64,000 nucleotides of DNA, from contig CAWFZA010000012.1 of NCBI GenBank assembly GCA_963820095.1, positions 62,001-126,000 on the forward strand, written 5' to 3'. Source of the DNA: Roseiarcus sp963820095 (GTDB lineage: Bacteria > Pseudomonadota > Alphaproteobacteria > Rhizobiales > Beijerinckiaceae). Within the stretch, counting starts at the first letter, position 1. Every line of letters begins with the position of its first letter. The position numbers and the translations under genes are program-made. A model generated the notes under the pieces. The model made no database searches. It was not told the origin of the DNA and saw only the letters and a list, made by a program, of their open reading frames with translations. Shown here one piece after another: positions 35,254 through 43,405 of this stretch.

Positions 35254-37089
35254 TCAGTCTGGGTCAAACACATTGCGGTAGTCGACCTTCAGCGCCGGAT
35301 CCTGCCGCTCCTTGCGCAGGAAACAGTCGCCGACCACCAAAACCTCAATTTCGGTGCCCATGAGACAGCGGAATGCATCCTCCGGCGTGCAGGCGATCGG
35401 CTCGCCGCGCACGTTGAAACTAGTGTTAACCAGCACCGGGCAGCCGGTCTTGGCCTTAAAAGCCGAAATCAGCGCATGATAGCGGGGGTTTGTTTCGCGG
35501 TGAACGGTCTGCAGTCGGGCCGAGTAATCGACATGGGTGACTGCGGGGATTTCCGACCGCGCCGCGTTGACCTTATCTGTGCCCACCCGCGCTGCGTCCG
35601 CGTCGCTGAGCGGCGTTCTCCGTTTCCTGGCGACATCGGCGACCACCAACATGTAGGGACTGTCGCCGTCATGATCGAACCAGTCGGCGACGTCCTCGTG
35701 CAGCACCGAGGGCGCGAAAGGCCGGAAGCTCTCGCGGTATTTGACGCGCAGGTTCAACGTCTTCTGCATGGTCCGGCTGCGCGGGTCGCCGAGTATCGAG
35801 CGGTTGCCCAGGGCGCGAGGCCCGAACTCCATTCGACCCTGATGCCAGCCGACCGCCTTTTCCTCGATCAGCGCATCGACGGTTGCCTCGATCAGCTTTT
35901 CTTCGTCCATCACGTCAAACACCGCGCCGCACGCCGCAAGGCGCTGCTCGATATCGGTTTGAGTGAAATGCGGGCCGAGATAAGCACCCTGCATAGCGTC
36001 GAGCATATTGTGCGGCAGGCGCGGTTGGTTGAGGTGGAGGTGGTAGACCGCGAGCGCCGCGCCGAGCGCGCCGCCGGCGTCGCCGGCCGCCGGCTGCACC
36101 CAAAACCGGTCGAACCTGCCATCGCGGACGATCTTTCCGTTGGCGACGCAGTTGAGCGCGACGCCGCCGGCCAGGCACAAATGCCTAGCGCCCGTCTCGC
36201 GGGCGATGGAGCGCGTGAGCCGGAGAACGACCTCGTCGGTCACCGCCTGGATCGAGGCGGCGAGATCCATCTCGCGCTGCGTCAGCGGGCTATTCTCGTC
36301 GCGCGGGTCGCCGCCGAAAAGCTTATGGAAGCGCGAGCTCGTCATGCTGAGCCCAGTGCAATAGTTGAAATAACTTTGATCGAGCCGGAAGCTGCCGTCC
36401 GGCTTCACGTCAATCAGATTGTCCAGGATTGTCTGTGCGTAACGCGGCTCGCCGTACGGCGCCAGCCCCATCATCTTGTATTCGCCAGAGTTCACACGGA
36501 ACCCCGTATAGGCGGTGAAGGCGGCGTACAGCAGACCAAGCGAATGCGGAAAATGGATTTCCTTCACCATTTGCAGCGATGTGCCACGCCCGAGCGCCAG
36601 CGATGTCGTCGCCCATTCGCCGACGCCATCCATGGTCAAGATCGCCGCCTCCTCGAAGGGCGAGGGGAAAAACGCAGAAGCGGCATGGCTCTGGTGATGC
36701 TCAGCAAAGAGCAGCCGGTTGTCGCAGTCGTAATTCCCGGCGAAGCGCTGAAGCTCTTGCCGCAGCAGTCGCTTCTGGAACAGCTTCTCCTTGATCCAGA
36801 TCGGCAATGCGATGCGAAACGAACTCAAACCATGCGGCGCGAAAGCCAGATACGTTTCGAGCAGGCGCTCGAACTTGAGGAATGGCTTGTCATAGAAGAC
36901 AACATAATCAACTGCGTCGAACCCTATCTCGGCCTCATTCAAGCAATACTGGATGGCTAGCCGCGGGAACCCCATGTCGTTCTTCTTGCGAGTGAAGCGT
37001 TCCTCCTGAGCGGCGGCGACGATCCGGCCGCCGCCGACGATCGCCGCCGCACTGTCGTGGTAAAAGGCCGAAATACCAAGTACGTACAA
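35254..37089 (-). CDS. Carbamoyltransferase, NodU/CmcH family
   Basis: 611 residues from a TTG at 37089 (LYVLGISAFYHDSAAAIVGG), which begins exactly at the conserved N-terminus, 8 bases after the DUF5989 stop; the frame is open further but overlaps that gene. The family transfers carbamoyl from carbamoyl phosphate to hydroxyls through a carbamoyl-adenylate. Visible: iron/His motif FAEHHQSHAASAFF, ASKHA-fold VVAAAQEERFTRKKN, TMDGVGEWATTSLALGRG, and the C-terminal YrdC-like MEFGPRALGNRSILGDPRSR and VNTSFNVRGEPIACTPEDA. The linked DUF5989, SxtJ, SGNH and glycosyltransferase genes suggest decoration of a sugar or lipid-linked product. Acceptor unknown. Confidence 0.9.
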   Translation of the reverse strand: MYVLGISAFYHDSAAAIVGGGRIVAAAQEERFTRKKNDMGFPRLAIQYCLNEAEIGFDAVDYVVFYDKPFLKFERLLETYLAFAPHGLSSFRIALPIWIKEKLFQKRLLRQELQRFAGNYDCDNRLLFAEHHQSHAASAFFPSPFEEAAILTMDGVGEWATTSLALGRGTSLQMVKEIHFPHSLGLLYAAFTAYTGFRVNSGEYKMMGLAPYGEPRYAQTILDNLIDVKPDGSFRLDQSYFNYCTGLSMTSSRFHKLFGGDPRDENSPLTQREMDLAASIQAVTDEVVLRLTRSIARETGARHLCLAGGVALNCVANGKIVRDGRFDRFWVQPAAGDAGGALGAALAVYHLHLNQPRLPHNMLDAMQGAYLGPHFTQTDIEQRLAACGAVFDVMDEEKLIEATVDALIEEKAVGWHQGRMEFGPRALGNRSILGDPRSRTMQKTLNLRVKYRESFRPFAPSVLHEDVADWFDHDGDSPYMLVVADVARKRRTPLSDADAARVGTDKVNAARSEIPAVTHVDYSARLQTVHRETNPRYHALISAFKAKTGCPVLVNTSFNVRGEPIACTPEDAFRCLMGTEIEVLVVGDCFLRKERQDPALKVDYRNVFDPD

Positions 37090-37097
37090 CGTGCGGC

Positions 37098-37247
37098 CTA
37101 GAACAAGGTGTAGACGAACGGCGCGATCGCCGAGCCATTGCTTAGCACGACCAAGCCGCCAAAGACGGCCATCATGACGATCACCGGAATCAGCCAGAAC
37201 TTCTTGCGTACCCGCAGGAACTCCCACAACTCCATCACAAAGCCCAT
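37098..37247 (-). CDS. Small membrane protein DUF5989 (SxtN-like)
   Basis: 49 residues: MGFVMELWEFLRVRKKFWLI, then a hydrophobic PVIVMMAVFGGLVVL and the tail SNGSAIAPFVYTLF. This is the compact DUF5989 pattern, E-x-W-x-F-hhh-R-K-K-h-W before one membrane helix. Genes of this type regularly precede carbamoyltransferases of the NodU/CmcH type; here the gap is 8 bases. Function unknown; a membrane anchor or assembly partner for the carbamoyltransferase is an inference from constant co-occurrence. ATG at 37247 follows GACGAGGCGTCC. Confidence 0.85.
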   Translation of the reverse strand: MGFVMELWEFLRVRKKFWLIPVIVMMAVFGGLVVLSNGSAIAPFVYTLF

Positions 37248-37257
37248 GGACGCCTCG

Positions 37258-37365
37258 TCAGAACTGTTTCTTCATTTCGTCAGCCGCCGGCTCGCGCCCA
37301 GCGCGCTCGATCCAGTCGCTGGCCGCATCAGGCCGCAGTTTCAGGCGCAGGGGATCCACGCCCGC
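37258..37365 (-). pseudogene. C-terminal stump of a second SxtJ-family gene
   Basis: The 35 codons before TGA at 37258–37260 read AGVDPLRLKLRPDAASDWIE then RAGREPAADEMKKQF. The end of the intact SxtJ gene at 40760–41179 reads SGKDPLRLKPSPDAETYWIV then RDQRGSGPENMKNQF: about half identical and of equal length. The membrane part of SxtJ is missing; upstream lies the TAA of the glycosyltransferase gene at 37420–37422. The stump precedes the DUF5989 gene by 10 bases, the normal operon order. The frame has no ATG, so it is most likely a relic. Confidence 0.8.
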
Positions 37366-37419
37366 CGATCCCGCGTGATGCACGCTGCATTTTTCACCGT
37401 CCAGACGCGCGACTTCGGC

Positions 37420-38733
37420 TTACGAATTGTCGCTCCCCAAAAATCTCGTGCCCTCGCCGGCGTTTGGTTTCCGGCTTGCCTCCCATAGAAGCGCGTCACG
37501 ACCGGCCGCGGCCGAGCCCGCGAATTGAGTGAGCGCAGTCGCTGAAAACACGATCAGATACACGTCGAGATGCGTCCTGTGGTTGGTATGGGCCCAAAAT
37601 AGCGCTGTCACCGCCACAAAAGACGCAAACAGAAGATAAATTACACCGAGTTCGCGCCAACGCGCGCGGGTCAAAATCATGCCCCACACCCCGAAGATCG
37701 CGATCGGGACGTAGGAAAGACCGTAGATGGCTTCAACGGTAGGCGATCGAAGCGGATTGAGCCGCCAGTCAAACCCGGCCGCCAGTTTGCGCGCCGCGCC
37801 GAGAACCGCTTCGCCCGGATACGCGCGGACGTAGTTAAGGCCGCGACGCAGGAACCAGTCGCTCTTCGCCAGTTCGTCTGTGGACAGCGCGTCAAGCGTC
37901 TCCTTCTCCTCGCGACTGAGCGCCTGATACGCCGTTACGGTGCTCAGATCGATGCTCTCCGCGGGATAGTGTGAGAAGGTCTGTGCATTGTGCGCCATCC
38001 AGAACTGAATGCCGGCCTCCGTACTGAGAACGGGTCGGCCGAGCAAATTATTGTTCCGGGCGACCCAGGCGCCTACGAGCGCCGCAAGACAGAGGAAGCC
38101 GACCCCGCCCCGCAGCGCGCGCATTTTCCACGAACCGTCACCAAACAGCCCGATCCAGATGAGCGCCGCAAGTGCATAGGGCAGCATCGTCAATCGGCAA
38201 AGCGCATCGACGGCGAGCGCGACCCCAGCGACGCCCCAGACGATTGGATTCGCGCTCGCTTGCGCGCGCAGCAACGCGTAGACGCTGATCGCCGTCAACA
38301 TCGTGACGAGGCTCGTTTCCTCAAGCGCGGTGTCGTGCACGACATAGTACGGGTAGATGGCCGCCAGCGCTGCCGAAAGGAGCGCGGCGCGCTCCCCGAA
38401 TAGCCGTTTTCCGATCAGATAGGCGAACGCCACCGTCGTCGCGCCGAACAACGCCTGCGGCAGAACGACCCACAGATAGCTCCCCCCCGCCCATGCGGCT
38501 AGCGCCAGGAAACATGGATATACCGGCGGGCGCGCTGCAAAGCCGAATCCCTCGAGCCACAGTCCTTTGCCAGCAACGATGTTCTCGGCGAATTTATAGA
38601 AAAAGGTATACCCGTTGACCCAGAAGTCTGGCTCTCCAGCATGGATCCGGTAGACGACCCGGATTACGAAGGAGAATCCGCAGATCGCCAGCATCAGCGG
38701 ATCGATGGAAAACCACTCGAGACGACGAGTCAT
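37420..38733 (-). CDS. GT39-like integral membrane glycosyltransferase
   Basis: 437 residues with about ten membrane helices. The first extracytoplasmic loop (VVYRIHAGEPDFWVNGYTFF, then AENIVAGKGLWLEGFGFAARPPVYPCFLALA) has the acidic residue and PP-x-YP arrangement of the dolichyl/undecaprenyl-phosphate-sugar glycosyltransferases (ArnT/PMT group). It would move a sugar from a polyprenyl phosphate to an acceptor on the periplasmic side. It is first in a leftward run with the SxtJ stump, DUF5989 and carbamoyltransferase genes. Two direct repeats lie about 70–125 bases upstream. Confidence 0.78.
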   Translation of the reverse strand: MTRRLEWFSIDPLMLAICGFSFVIRVVYRIHAGEPDFWVNGYTFFYKFAENIVAGKGLWLEGFGFAARPPVYPCFLALAAWAGGSYLWVVLPQALFGATTVAFAYLIGKRLFGERAALLSAALAAIYPYYVVHDTALEETSLVTMLTAISVYALLRAQASANPIVWGVAGVALAVDALCRLTMLPYALAALIWIGLFGDGSWKMRALRGGVGFLCLAALVGAWVARNNNLLGRPVLSTEAGIQFWMAHNAQTFSHYPAESIDLSTVTAYQALSREEKETLDALSTDELAKSDWFLRRGLNYVRAYPGEAVLGAARKLAAGFDWRLNPLRSPTVEAIYGLSYVPIAIFGVWGMILTRARWRELGVIYLLFASFVAVTALFWAHTNHRTHLDVYLIVFSATALTQFAGSAAAGRDALLWEASRKPNAGEGTRFLGSDNS

Positions 38734-38805
38734 GCCGCCGGGCTCCGCCGTGGCGACATTTGCCTACGGCCGCTCGAGGCGCTTGACACGTTACTTTGTC
38801 GCAAT

Positions 38806-38857
38806 TTGTATGCTCCCCAGCAATTCGTCCGCCGTCTTGTATACTCCCCAGCAGTTC
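38806..38857. promoter_or_regulatory. Paired 21-base direct repeats upstream of the GT39-like gene
   Basis: TTGTATGCTCCCCAGCAATTC (38806–38826, first 20 bases TTGTATGCTCCCCAGCAATT) and TTGTATACTCCCCAGCAGTT (38837–38857) differ at two of 21 positions and are spaced 31 bases start to start, about three helical turns. They lie 73 bases upstream of the ATG at 38733. A regulator binding the same DNA face is the simplest reading. Confidence 0.45.
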
Positions 38858-39193
38858 TACTGGTGTCGCGACTTCGACTTGCCGCGAAGTAGTGGACCGC
38901 CTCAGACAGGGCGCGCGAAAACGATATCTCTTCAAAACCGATAGAAGCTTGTCCCGGCGAAACCCCTCTGGGGACGGATAGCACTTACCATACTTGGGTC
39001 GGCGTTGGAAACCGGCTGGACCCCCGAGCCCTTCCATCCTCGTGGGGAAACGTCTCGCGGACGTATGAGCCCTATCCGATCGGCGGGCGGCCCTTGCCCC
39101 GCCGGGCGCAGCTCATGATTGACTGTTTCGAGCGCAAGGTCGACACTGCCTTCGATGTGCGCCGGCTTGAACCCCCCGGGCGCCCTCAAGGGC
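38858..39193. other. Intergenic stretch, no gene recognised
   Basis: No frame could be assigned. It lies between the promoter region of the leftward carbamoyltransferase operon and a GMC oxidoreductase relic. Confidence 0.4.
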
Positions 39194-39443
39194 AGTCGCG
39201 CATGTGGCGCTTGCCGCTTCGGCGATGATACTTTCACGAGTGTCCTCGACCGCGATAACCGCGCTCATGACCTGGACGATATGTATGTCCTCGACGCGTC
39301 GTTCTTCCCGTCAAGCGCAAGGAGTTGGCCACAATTGTCAGGCTTGGATTGATGCCGCCCGCGCCGCCCACGAGGTTTTGCTGGAAGCGCAAAGCCGCCT
39401 TACCGATCGCGCGGCGGTTTCTCCGTCGCCGATTGGGTGTTGA
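39194..39443 (+). pseudogene. C-terminal relic of a GMC oxidoreductase with a local inversion
   Basis: Forward-strand codons read CGACRFGDDTFTSVLDRDNR then AHDLDDMYVLDASFFPSS, the conserved FAD-end region of glucose-methanol-choline oxidoreductases. The expected continuation, GINPSLTIVANSLR, is found immediately downstream but on the opposite strand (about 39317–39365). Beyond it forward codons resume as AAHEVLLEAQ up to a stop at 39443. The remainder of the enzyme (over 400 residues) is absent. Confidence 0.7.
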
Positions 39444-39497
39444 CGCTGGCGCGCGTAGCGGACGGGTAGCGTTTTTCGTGCGCGCGCCGGTGCGACA

Positions 39498-40643
39498 ATG
39501 ACTTCCCTCAGTTCCGACGGAACGGAGGCGAAGCCGACCCTGTTCGCCCGGATGGCGCCTTGGCTTCTGGCGATCTCGTCGGCGCTGATTGGAATTCTGC
39601 TCATCGAGGTGTTCTGCTGGGTCTTCGTCCCGAACCTTGGACGGAACGTGCCGGGTCGCGACAATCGCGTCGTCTTCTTCGACGGCGAAGGCCCAATATT
39701 TGAGAATCACGGAGACATATTCACCTACGCGCCGCACAATACGATCCGAAACGTGACGGCGTTTTTCTCGAGAGACGCCTTTGCCGTCGAGTACGACTAC
39801 CGCTTTCGGACCAACAACCTCGGCCTCGCCCAAGACGCAGACGTCGCGCCGGGACGGAAATCCCTCCTGTTGCTTGGAGACTCCTTCACCGAAGGACAGG
39901 GGGCCGAGCCATGGTTCCGCTTCGTGAGTCCGACGATCGAGCGGCTTGGGTATCAACCCGTCAACGGTGGGGTCCTCGGCACCGGTTTCCAGCAATGGTT
40001 AAAACTCGCCGGGTATTTGTCGTTGAAAAACATTGACGTTCGCAAGGTGCTTGTTCTTTTTATTTCCGACGATTACCAGCGGCCGGTTTGGAATGTGCCT
40101 TCCCCGGTGTTCAAGTGCATTTCGTCTCCGTCGGTCTGCCGAGTCGAACAGAGCTACTTCTATCGATTGCCGCCACCGGGCGAGATGAAGTCCTGGATCG
40201 CTCGGGTGCGGGATAGCCGCGGGCCCCTGAAACCCCATCTGAAACTCAGCGTATCCGCACTCTTGCCGGCCTCTTCCTCCGTGTATATGTATTTGAAGCA
40301 ACTCGTGATTAACGCGCAGGCCAAGCGCGGCTCGCGCGCCGCGATTTCCGAGCTGGTCGATCGGTATGGCCGGGAAAACGTGGCTTTCCTTCATCTTCCG
40401 CAAAAGAACGAAATTGCTGGGGGGCCGAACGACCTTGGACTGGCCGCCCGCCGCGCGATTGAAGCGGCCGGCGGAACGCTATTCGACGGATTCAAACTAT
40501 GCCAGATGACCCCTTCAGACTATTTCCCAAACGATGAACATCCAAATGCCCACGGCTATTCAAAAATTGCGACTTGCGCCGCTGAGGTCGCAAACAGCCT
40601 TGCTTCGGAGCGGGCGCAAGGCGAACGAGCGGAGATCCAATAG
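39498..40643 (+). CDS. Membrane-anchored SGNH-type hydrolase-like protein
   Basis: 381 residues. An N-terminal membrane helix (WLLAISSALIGILLIEVFCW) is followed by an extracytoplasmic SGNH fold: Ser in SLLLLGDSFTEGQGAE (residue about 129), the Gly block in GGVLGTGFQQW, and the Asp-x-x-His end in YFPNDEHPNAHGYSKIA. Such proteins act as esterases or O-acetyltransferase partners. Together with the following SxtJ gene it matches the SGNH–SxtJ–DUF5989–carbamoyltransferase module seen in many bacteria; here the last two genes lie divergently to the left. The substrate is unknown. Confidence 0.8.
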   Translation: MTSLSSDGTEAKPTLFARMAPWLLAISSALIGILLIEVFCWVFVPNLGRNVPGRDNRVVFFDGEGPIFENHGDIFTYAPHNTIRNVTAFFSRDAFAVEYDYRFRTNNLGLAQDADVAPGRKSLLLLGDSFTEGQGAEPWFRFVSPTIERLGYQPVNGGVLGTGFQQWLKLAGYLSLKNIDVRKVLVLFISDDYQRPVWNVPSPVFKCISSPSVCRVEQSYFYRLPPPGEMKSWIARVRDSRGPLKPHLKLSVSALLPASSSVYMYLKQLVINAQAKRGSRAAISELVDRYGRENVAFLHLPQKNEIAGGPNDLGLAARRAIEAAGGTLFDGFKLCQMTPSDYFPNDEHPNAHGYSKIATCAAEVANSLASERAQGERAEIQ

Positions 40644-40759
40644 GGCCGAACTCGACCCGAAGGCGCGCGGCTCCCGTGCCAACCGCGCGTGGGATTGGTT
40701 CCCAAGATCGAGGCGCGTCTGTGGTTTGCCGCGTCAACCGAACAGTGGAGCGCCATCCC

Positions 40760-41179
40760 ATGCTGCACGAGAATATGGTCCGCAACGAAGAGATCGTCGG
40801 CCCCACGAACCGCCGATTCGGGTTAACCTTGGGCGGGGTCTTTATTTTTGTCGGCCTCACCCGGGCCCTGTTCGGTCATGGCCATGCCATTTGGTGGCTC
40901 ACTGCAGGGTTGGTCCTTGTCGTTCTCGCCGCCGTTTGGCCGTCCGGATTAGGACCGTTCAACCGGCTGTGGCTGAAGTTTGGGCTGCTGCTGTACAAGT
41001 TCGTGAATCCCGTGGTCATGACGCTATTGTACGTTTCAACGATTGTCCCGATCGGGGTGGTCATGCGGTTGTCCGGCAAGGATCCACTTCGCCTGAAGCC
41101 GAGTCCAGATGCTGAAACCTACTGGATTGTCCGCGATCAGCGTGGATCAGGGCCGGAGAATATGAAGAATCAGTTTTGA
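40760..41179 (+). CDS. SxtJ-family membrane protein
   Basis: 139 residues from ATG at 40760 (MLHENMVRNEEIVGPTNRRF). Two or three hydrophobic helices (FGLTLGGVFIFVGLTRALFG, WLTAGLVLVVLAAVWPSG, PVVMTLLYVSTIVPIGVVM) and a conserved cytosolic tail DPLRLKPSPDAETYWIV ending MKNQF. SxtJ was named in the saxitoxin cluster but is widespread beside NodU/CmcH carbamoyltransferases; its function is not established. It lies 116 bases after the SGNH gene. The expected DUF5989 gene does not follow; instead there are about 550 bases without a gene. Confidence 0.82.
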   Translation: MLHENMVRNEEIVGPTNRRFGLTLGGVFIFVGLTRALFGHGHAIWWLTAGLVLVVLAAVWPSGLGPFNRLWLKFGLLLYKFVNPVVMTLLYVSTIVPIGVVMRLSGKDPLRLKPSPDAETYWIVRDQRGSGPENMKNQF

Positions 41180-41732
41180 TTCGGATTGATAGGCTTGGTG
41201 AGAATCAGGCGTGCGACCGGCCTCACCGTCCTCGGTTGGGCTGTTGCAGCGCCATCGCTGGGCTCAGTAGCGCCAAGCCGACGATCGGAAAGCGAAGTTT
41301 GCCGAGCAAGCAAGGGTCAGCGCCACATCGATCGCCGTCGGAAGTACCGGCCCGACGGCAGTGACGGCGCCCCGTTTCGCGGCGCGTAGTACGGTTTGCA
41401 TACGTCCTGCCGGAAGGCGTCAAACCCGGCTTCCCAAAGCAGGTCCAGCGATCGCAGAACACGTGCCTCGCGACTGCGGCGTCTCCCGGCCATTTCGCCA
41501 TCAGGTCATTCTGCGCAGCGCTCGACCGTCCCATCGCGATCGCCGACTTCTCCGCCGATTCAGCAAAGCCGACGGAATTAGCACTTCCCGACTTCGTCAA
41601 TGGGGTGCTAAGCTTTCAGAATGCTGCAAGCAGGGTGAAGGATACGCGACCTCGCTGCTCGACCACCTCCATACCGATGGGTGAACCTGCGAAACACCCG
41701 CGCCACGAATCCTTTTCGCAGACAAGACTTGG
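41180..41732. other. Intergenic region, no gene recognised
   Basis: About 550 bases after sxtJ. Short frames on both strands show no family likeness. The position is where DUF5989 and carbamoyltransferase would follow in the usual gene order, so this may be a deletion scar. Confidence 0.4.
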
Positions 41733-43367
41733 GTGGAAGCCAATAGGGTGCGGTCACTTATTTCGGGAAGGCTGGGCGCCAGTTTCGGCATTGTCGGGCT
41801 CGCCATGTTGGTCGCGGTCGCGACCAACATGGCGCTGACCGTGCTTTCAACAGCGAAGCTCGCCTTCGCGCTGGGCGGCTTCGCCCTGCTGATCTCAACA
41901 ATGATGGTAAAGCCCCCGCAGGCGTATTGGCTATTCCTGCTTGTACTGTCGATTCCGTTCGACATCACAAAATGGTTGTCATCGAGCATAGTCGATTCCG
42001 AGGCTCTCGGTAAGATCTATGGCGCGCCGATGAGCGGCACCACTGGGCTTGAAATCTATTTGTCGGACATGATATTAATTGCAATGTTGTTGCCTTGGCT
42101 TGCGCGCGTATGCTTGCGACGAACATCACTATATTTTCCGAAAATCGGGTACCTTTTTGTCTTTTATCTTGCGTGGGCTCTCCTCGTCTCGCTGCTCAAT
42201 GCCATGTCACTTTACTTGTCGATGTTCGAGTTGTGTCGGCAGATTTTGTGGTTCCTGTATTTCGTTTATCTGATCAACAACGTTTCGACACCGCTGCAGT
42301 TTCGAAGCGTTGTTTTGGCGGCACTACTCGGGTTCATCATCAGCGCTGGGACCGTGGTCGTGTTCTTCGAACGGGGTATCGGAACCGACACCGTGGCTTT
42401 TGTTGGTCTGCATGATCAAGCGCCGGTCACCGGCTCAGCCCGACCATTTGGAGCCCAGAAAGGCCCGACGCCGGGACTTGGGACATTGACTCTTCATATT
42501 GACGAGCAAGGTCCAGGTTCCGCCTTCCATGGGAACGGATCGGAAGTCAAACGCAGTCAAGGCATGTTCCGCCATCCGGGTATAGCAGCGGGCTTGTGCG
42601 GTATGGTTCTGCCGGTTGTCCTCGCTTACCTTATGACTTCAAGAACTACTCGGGATACAGTTCTGCTTATCTTTGTTTACGCGTTAGGTGTTCTTGCCTT
42701 GTTGCTCACTTTCTCGCGCGCCGGTTTACTCGGCTTTGCCGTTGGCATGATCGCGTTCTTCGCCATTGCGGGCTGGTCGCGCTTGATTTCACGCTTGACG
42801 TTTAAACTCGCCTTTTCAACTCTGATCTTGCTCGGGACTCTTAGTATTCCGTTGCTGTCGGCATACTTGTGGTCACGACCGGAATCTTTCACCATGAGGT
42901 TTTATATGTTCGATGCGGCGCTTCAGGGCTATGCATCGCATCCGCTTCTTGGCGTCGGGTTCAATAATAGTACTGCGGCGATGAGAGCGCCTCGGCAGGA
43001 ATTCACGGATATGGGCATCAAGATGGGGACGAACGAGCCAGCGGACAGTTACTATCTCGCGATCCTGACCGAGGTTGGGCCGCTGGGATCGTTCTTATAC
43101 TTTGGTTTCTTCGCGAATATCGTGATGATCGCGCTCGGCTCAATGAGACAGACCGCGGTCGACATGAGACGACTGCAGGTCGGGATGGTTGCCGGTTTGA
43201 CGGCCCTTGCTATTCAAAGTATTGCCGATGGCCCGCTGGCCGGTCACGCCGTCGGCGGTGCGCTATGGCTTTTCGCCGCGCTCATTGTCGCTATCCCCCG
43301 CCGCAGCAACCCCGCCGAACCACGGCCCGCCATGGCAGGCGGCAAGGCTGCGCTTGCCCAAGCTTAA
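41733..43367 (+). CDS. O-antigen ligase/polymerase-like membrane protein
   Basis: 544 residues, GTG start at 41733, about eleven membrane helices. The long periplasmic loop near residues 380–440 carries YASHPLLGVGFNNSTAAMRA and NEPADSYYLAILTEVGPLG, the signature area of the Wzy_C/WaaL family; RSQGMFRHPGIAAGL is the upstream conserved Arg/His region. These enzymes polymerise or transfer undecaprenyl-linked glycans at the periplasmic face. Its base composition is less GC-rich than the flanking housekeeping genes, as is common for exchanged polysaccharide genes. Confidence 0.82.
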   Translation: MEANRVRSLISGRLGASFGIVGLAMLVAVATNMALTVLSTAKLAFALGGFALLISTMMVKPPQAYWLFLLVLSIPFDITKWLSSSIVDSEALGKIYGAPMSGTTGLEIYLSDMILIAMLLPWLARVCLRRTSLYFPKIGYLFVFYLAWALLVSLLNAMSLYLSMFELCRQILWFLYFVYLINNVSTPLQFRSVVLAALLGFIISAGTVVVFFERGIGTDTVAFVGLHDQAPVTGSARPFGAQKGPTPGLGTLTLHIDEQGPGSAFHGNGSEVKRSQGMFRHPGIAAGLCGMVLPVVLAYLMTSRTTRDTVLLIFVYALGVLALLLTFSRAGLLGFAVGMIAFFAIAGWSRLISRLTFKLAFSTLILLGTLSIPLLSAYLWSRPESFTMRFYMFDAALQGYASHPLLGVGFNNSTAAMRAPRQEFTDMGIKMGTNEPADSYYLAILTEVGPLGSFLYFGFFANIVMIALGSMRQTAVDMRRLQVGMVAGLTALAIQSIADGPLAGHAVGGALWLFAALIVAIPRRSNPAEPRPAMAGGKAALAQA

Positions 43368-43405
43368 GGAATTGAACACGGCCGAAAATATCGAATAGAA
43401 GATTT

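Noticed and set aside
35476..36960. 494-codon forward frame inside the carbamoyltransferase gene
   Set aside because: Antisense shadow; the reverse strand has all family motifs.
38806..38857. CRISPR array
   Set aside because: Only two repeat units and no cas genes; treated as a regulatory repeat.
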